Shown here: piece after piece, positions 1 to 64,000 of the stretch
How positions within the stretch are numbered: position 1 is the stretch's first letter
Layout of the letters: the number at the start of each line of letters is the position of its first letter
Source of the DNA: Sipunculus nudus
Lineage: Eukaryota; Annelida; Sipuncula; Golfingiida; Sipunculidae
Assembly (NCBI GenBank): GCA_026874595.1
Contig: CM049307.1
Location: 39,722,862-39,786,861, forward strand
DNA length: 64,000 nucleotides
Reading direction: 5' to 3'
The notes under the pieces: generated by a model
Seen by the model: the letters and a program-made list of their open reading frames with translations, nothing else
Told to the model about the DNA's origin: nothing
Database searches by the model: none
Made by a program: the position numbers and the translations under genes

Positions 1-929
1 TATTGTAACAGATTTTTAAAATATATTCATACATTTTATATAAAATACATTCGGTTCAGCTATACTAAACAATTATAAGAAAAATTATCTGGGGTTTTTT
101 TATGCATTATTCCCCTGAAATCCCCGTTTAATAAATTCTGGATTCTGCTTTCTATCGGCCATTGAATGGTTATTCTACTGCTACGAGTCTTGCGATTCTT
201 TTATCCTGATGGATTTTTATATTAAAACATTTCAAAACAAAAAGAAACCTTCGTTTTCTATGCCAAAAGAAGACAGTGTTAATCTAAACTTACTTATAAA
301 CAGTGACAACCCTGACGTGAATAGAAACTAAAGTCAGTGTATAAGTGCGGAACGTTAATTTACAGAATCGCACGCGGTGCGCTTTAGACAGCAAAAGTAT
401 TGATTTTATGAATAAAACCTGGAATGACACGATGACAGGGGTGGCTAGATAATACCACTAACTGTCAATTACCGGGGCGATAAATCAAGGAAACGCGACC
501 CCTATCCACTGATTGATTCCGGCGGTAATAACGTCGTTTTTTTAAGACCGTCTTCTGTGACGAGCCATTGGTCTCAGAGCGTAAGTTCCGTCACAGAGTC
601 GAAGCTCCAGTCTCAAGCTCTGCTTCAATGTCGTAGTTTGTCCAGCCCCGGGTTCAAAATTCGTCGAGCGTCACTCCTCGTTCTCGCCTCTTAGGTCTCT
701 GGCGTTTCATTCCCCAGTATTATGAGTTTTATTATTTTATATTTTTTGACGTTCCTTAGTTTATGAAAGTAACAGGATTTCTTTATTTTAAAAACGGTGT
801 TTTTTACAATATACAAATGAAATGTAGCCTTTTTATGTAATGTCATTTTGAAATTTATGAAAAAAGATGCTGAAGGAATATACACAGCCGATCTGCTGAT
901 TACACATATACATACACACGTACACACAC

Positions 930-972
<43 letters not shown>

Positions 973-3900
973 GATATATATATAATTTCCGGTACTTCCA
1001 TGAATACTGTGGGAACTTAATAATAAGATACTAGTCAATAAGTAGTAATCATACCTTAAGATCATATAAAACTGCATTTTATTAGTGTATTAGTGCACTG
1101 ATCCTGCACAGAAAATAATACCATTATCATGATTAACCTTGACCAGGTGTGGTAATGGCTGTTTCAAGATATTATCTAAAACCTGGATTATTTAATCTGT
1201 AAACTTTTCAGTTACCCGATCCCTCCTGGGATATTTGTCTCTAAAATCTCCCTTGGCCCTGAAAGTTGTTGAATAACCGACCTGATTTATAGAAGTCTGG
1301 AGGCATAGAGGTCAGGTGGAATTGAGTAAACACGGGGTTATTTAAGGGAGAGATTATAATAAGGAAAATAACTTAAATGAATTTATCAGTTGTATTTATG
1401 TAAACGATTAGTGCTTAGTCGCCTGGGTGAGAACCTTTAACGAAAGAATCAATAACCTTCATTGAGAATAAAAGAGGTGACTCTCTGGTCGTCAATGATA
1501 AATATTTCTATTAATTTATTATATATTTTTTTTCTTCATAGAAATCCAGTATTTCTGTTCAGATTTATCCAATAAAAAGCTTGACATTTAACTTTGTGAT
1601 AAACAGTGTTACTGTAAATTCGTGCATTCAACATTTGCCTTAAGAATATTTCTTTTTTATATGGACATAAAGGCAAATTTGTAAATAATAAGCAAATAAA
1701 TAAAAAACCCGAAATTTTACCGTAAGATGATTTTTCTTAAATTTTGAGCCGATATAGTCGATATACCATGACGGATATTTATGCTGAGATGATCAGCGGT
1801 TTATAAACTGTGAAAACAATATGCAAACACGTAGTGCGTACACGTAGATTTAATTTAGAAATATTTTACTCAGTTACGGATCCCATTTATTTTGCACAGC
1901 TGTTGTCGAGAATGTAATATGGTTTTGACGAAGTAGTGTACCGTCAGCTGGTATATTGATTAAATGAAACCATAGGCATTTGTTTCTATTAAATATATTG
2001 AAAATTTGCTGCTTTTCATTTACTTTCACGTTTTCAAAGATTTTGCATATACTTTCAGGGTTTCTTAGATTTAACGGAAAACGGAAACATCTAATTTATG
2101 TAATATTATTTTAGTTAACTTAATCTGGACCTGATAATTCAGAAGATATCATGTGTATAATTTGTATAATGAGCGTTCTGGGAACTCGAATGTTTTAAAG
2201 TATGTAGATTTGTTAAATGTATTATGTTTACGGAAAAGTTTCTATTATAGTTCTGACATTCTTATCCTTTCATTAATTATCCATCGTTTTTAAATATATT
2301 TGATAAACATGGACGTAATGCCTCTTATGCGAGAGTTGACAGAACCCTGAAAATGATTGTAACCAAATACGGCAACACCCTGTAAAACAAAGTCATACTT
2401 TATTTCGAATGTTCGAAACGTATCAGAAAGGTTACTCTGGAATACCATATTGTAGGTGAATGCTTTTAACAAAAATAGATTATAAATAAGTTGTGATTAT
2501 TGTTACTGGTTTAATAAGTACCGTAAGTCTGGGCAGATCAAGTGATACCACATAAGTCTGCGCACGGTGGTAAACATTTAGTCAGACTTATTCTCACAAA
2601 CGGAAGTCCTTTCATGAATATTTCATTGGGTGTCTAGAGAATTAGGCGGTTTAATGGTAACATTTGCTTCGCAACGGAATGGCAGTCCATCGTTAAAAAA
2701 TACATTGCTACTGATTCTAGGGACCCGTGAGTCCGCTGGAAATGCCCCTCTGTGATTAGAAGTAGGTGCGGACTGTTAGGCGTTTTACATTTACTGTCAA
2801 TTTATGCAAACACAATTTTTCCCCAAGATGTTTAAAGCTGATTGGTGTACGTCCGTTGATAATTGACAGATCTTTGCTATGCTTGTAGGCTCTCGGGCAT
2901 CCTGACTCGGACCCAAGGCCAAATTGCACTTGATTCAGTTTGGGAAGTACTGTGATCTCCTTACGGGCCCATAGCCACTGCGAAGAGCCGCGACAAATGG
3001 ATGGGCAGGACATATACAAGTCACAGATATGGGGACACTTTTTACGGCCTCAGTCAATTCCAGAAGCTGTATATTCATCATCACTGTAGTCGCCAGCGAC
3101 TCAACGAGGAAAATAAAGATCTTAGAGATCCGGCAAGGCTTGGCTCCCTCTGACAGCGGTGATAAATTTTGGAGAAACTTTGCCGGATTCTCACAGCAGC
3201 AGTTCGCCGCCACCTGATGTACATTGGCAGCGATGTTAACTACTGTTGGTATTACAACATTTCACGGTGCAGTGAATACTGAAGTGTTAATAAGTCTATA
3301 ATAATAATTTATTCACCGTGTTCACTTTCCTTGATATTGTACAACTATAGAGGATATGAGTATCTTGTAGTTTAAGTGTTACCGAACTGCAAATGCTGAA
3401 GTACGACAATGCATCTTAATTTGAACACAGGCGCTCAGGCAGCCTATGGATTTACCGCAGCGGACGGACGCAGGCCAACATTTAGTTACTAGCAATGCTG
3501 TCAAGTCTAGGGGCCGCAGCAACAAGTTACATTTCGAACAAGGAGAACAAACAAGCCCTGAAAGCCACCAACTGTTATATAAGTATATATATTAGTTATA
3601 TTCACGTCGTCAATGGACCGCGAGGTTCGCCAAGTTAACAACTGGCTGTCAGACCGACTTTGTGTCAGCTGATGTGAGATTCTGGCCGGAGTATATGGGG
3701 ACGGAGGGGTGATTCCTGGATGCCACTTCAGATGCAATCAGTAGTTTTATCCGCTTCAGCCTGAGACCACCCAGCCCGCCGTACACCATTTAAGGTTGAC
3801 ACTGTGTCATTTAGGGATGAATTTTGCACAACTGCGTTGGACGTACACAGATTCGGATCACGCCCAAGGGTTTTTAGCTAAGCCGTCACGATACATGGCC

Positions 3901-4038
3901 GATTTCTCTCGGAGGCACAGCCAATGCTTGGGTAACACATGACTTTCATACGGTCAACGCGTGGCACATCGAAAGGCATTCATAAAAACACGCAAAAACC
4001 AACGGAGGCGCCCCTGGTGTGAGGCGACTGAGTAAAAC
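1..4038. other. 5' flanking region of the guanylate cyclase gene
   Basis: No protein-coding gene is recognisable here. It is AT-rich up to about 2700 and becomes visibly more GC-balanced from about 2740 to 4038. Short open frames occur on both strands at 2756-3217 but resemble no family I know. The only clear landmark is a (CA)n/(TA)n microsatellite at 913-985. The more GC-balanced 1.3 kb next to the start codon is the likeliest place for the promoter and 5' UTR. I see no convincing TATA box or initiator, and an upstream non-coding exon cannot be excluded. Confidence 0.5.
913..985. repeat. (CA)n/(TA)n microsatellite
   Basis: Alternating CA repeats run directly into TA repeats. A 128-residue open frame crossing it on the minus strand exists only because the repeat has no stop codons. 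Confidence 0.9.
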
Positions 4039-62830
<58,792 letters not shown>

Positions 62831-63166
62831 GTAACAATTACACTTTAAGAATTGCCGATATTGAAAACGCCAGAAAAACAAGACCGTTTTCAGCTTTGAT
62901 TGCGACTAGCAATTTGCTTTATGAAAACCAGAAGTGGCCTTGAATTATATATAATAAAAAATGCATTCTTATTAGAGAGGTCCATATCTTAATATGTAAT
63001 TATTGCCACGTAAAGCAACAGTAAAGCCTTACAAAAAGCCAAAATTTTTCTGATTCAGACCACCATTTTTCGTAGATCATTGTTTTTGTAAATGATGACC
63101 AGGTCTTCGGTAATGTTGCTTTCGCTGCTTTAGTATTGAAAGGTGTTGAAAATTGACTAATAATTC

Positions 63167-63352
63167 AGAAGCGGATCCAAGGGGGAGGGTCCAGGAGGTA
63201 CGCGTCCCCCCTTTTTATCCGAATCAAGTTTCAGACAAAACTTTTCGGCATGGACCCCCCCCCCCTTTCCAGACCGTGGGACCTTTTTTTCATTAGTCCT
63301 CCTGCGTTTGACCCCCCCCCCCCTTTCCTAAATCCTGGATCCGTGGCTGTAA
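63167..63352. repeat. GGATCC-ended dispersed element with C-runs
   Basis: Bounded by GCGGATCCAAGGGGGAGGG and CCTGGATCCGTGGCTG, in opposite orientations, with two poly-C stretches inside. Related to copies at 5825, 15243 and 57135. Confidence 0.6.
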
Positions 63353-63506
63353 TATTTGTGTTCCTCGTCTATACCATTTCAAGTACTGCACAAATTTTGT
63401 TTTCTTGTAAACCTTGGAAATTCCACGTATTGAGACTCACTGGTAATAAAAAAATCGCTCGCATGCATCGTATGTTTTGTTCCCATGGTCAGCAGAAGAA
63501 TTTTTC

Positions 63507-63525
63507 GGGGGGGGGGGGGGGGGGG
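63507..63525. repeat. Poly-G run (G19)
   Basis: Longest G run in the window, in intron 13. Confidence 0.9.
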
Positions 63526-64000
63526 TGATAACAAGGAAAGAAAAATGACAGTGGTGATAGTACCATATATACGTAAAAAAATTGCCAAAGGAGCATTCAT
63601 ATGGATAAATTTAGGGAACCGAACACAGGGCGATTTAAAAAAAGTATTTAATATGTATATGCAAATCAGGTTACTCATGACAATGAAAAGTTGTTTTCAT
63701 CGTTTACAATCGCGTAAAAGGAAACGCAATTTAAGAAAACAAATCCCAGAGAACTGTTGTGGTATTCAAAATGTGGTATCATTTGTTGTGAAAGTTGTAA
63801 AAGGGGAACGTTTCCGAAAACGTGCGATTCCGGGATTTTCTTAGATCATTGATAATTCAATTAAAACATCCTCAGTTCTTAATGCCAGCAATTAATGTAG
63901 CCGCAATAAAATACCAATAACGTTTCAAGCACGCGTGACTTTTCTAATTTAAGTTTCCGATGAAAACAGATGTAAAAATACACATAAAGTCTTTACTGTA

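Larger units (their letters stand above)
62831..64000 (+). other. Start of intron 13; 3' part of the gene lies beyond
   Basis: No family exon is seen. It holds a GGATCC dispersed element (63167-63352) with C-runs and a 19-base G run (63507-63525). Two overlapping open frames at 63485-63844 arise from that low-complexity sequence. The remaining kinase-homology part, coiled-coil and cyclase domain must be further right. Confidence 0.75.

Noticed and set aside
63485-63844. 119-residue open frame at the right end as a possible next exon
   Set aside because: Starts in a poly-G run and shows no kinase-homology, coiled-coil or cyclase motif; no suitable acceptor gives the expected phase 1 continuation.

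Overview
This window is animal genomic DNA. It is AT-rich, crowded with microsatellites, full of GT-AG introns, and holds one split gene on the + strand. The best guess is a lophotrochozoan, probably a marine mollusc (bivalve-like). The reasons are the invertebrate-type receptor guanylate cyclase, an LTR retroelement whose Gag has a SCAN-like fold, tRNA-derived SINEs, and many short repeat families led by GTCCGTCC runs. The species cannot be named from the sequence alone.

The main gene is a single-pass receptor guanylate cyclase resembling Drosophila Gyc76C/Gyc32E and the vertebrate natriuretic peptide receptors. I assembled 13 coding exons by hand between 4039 and 62830, giving 752 complete codons with every junction in phase. 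Exon 1 (4039-4419) encodes the signal peptide and the start of the ligand-binding domain. After a ~29.8 kb intron, exons 2-7 (34267-51201) complete the extracellular ANF-receptor domain. Exon 8 (52828-52897) is the transmembrane helix. Exons 9-13 (54725-62830) encode the juxtamembrane segment and most of the kinase-homology domain. The rest of that domain, the dimerisation helix and the cyclase catalytic domain must lie to the right of position 64000. The kinase-homology domain has unusual key residues: HGD in the catalytic loop but GFG in place of DFG.

The rest is intronic or flanking and mostly repeats. 1-4038: 5' flank. Intron 1 (4420-34266) holds a 3.4 kb direct duplication (11.5-14.8 and 18.4-21.8 kb); between the copies lies a broken LTR retrotransposon (5' LTR, primer-binding site, gag) that runs into a ~345 bp tandem repeat. 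It also holds a GGCGCC-cored tandem array (22.6-23.9 kb), a repeat carrying nuclear-receptor-like half-sites (29.1-30.2 kb), a CpG-rich element with CCGTACGG palindromes (30.2-31.2 kb), and one arm of each of two inverted-repeat families. Intron 2 (34559-40564) is framed by a ~500 bp inverted repeat. Introns 6 and 11 contain minisatellites with (TA)n spacers, and intron 6 also carries a SINE and a long tandem-repeat block. No rRNA, CRISPR or intact tRNA gene was seen, and no second intact protein-coding gene could be supported.
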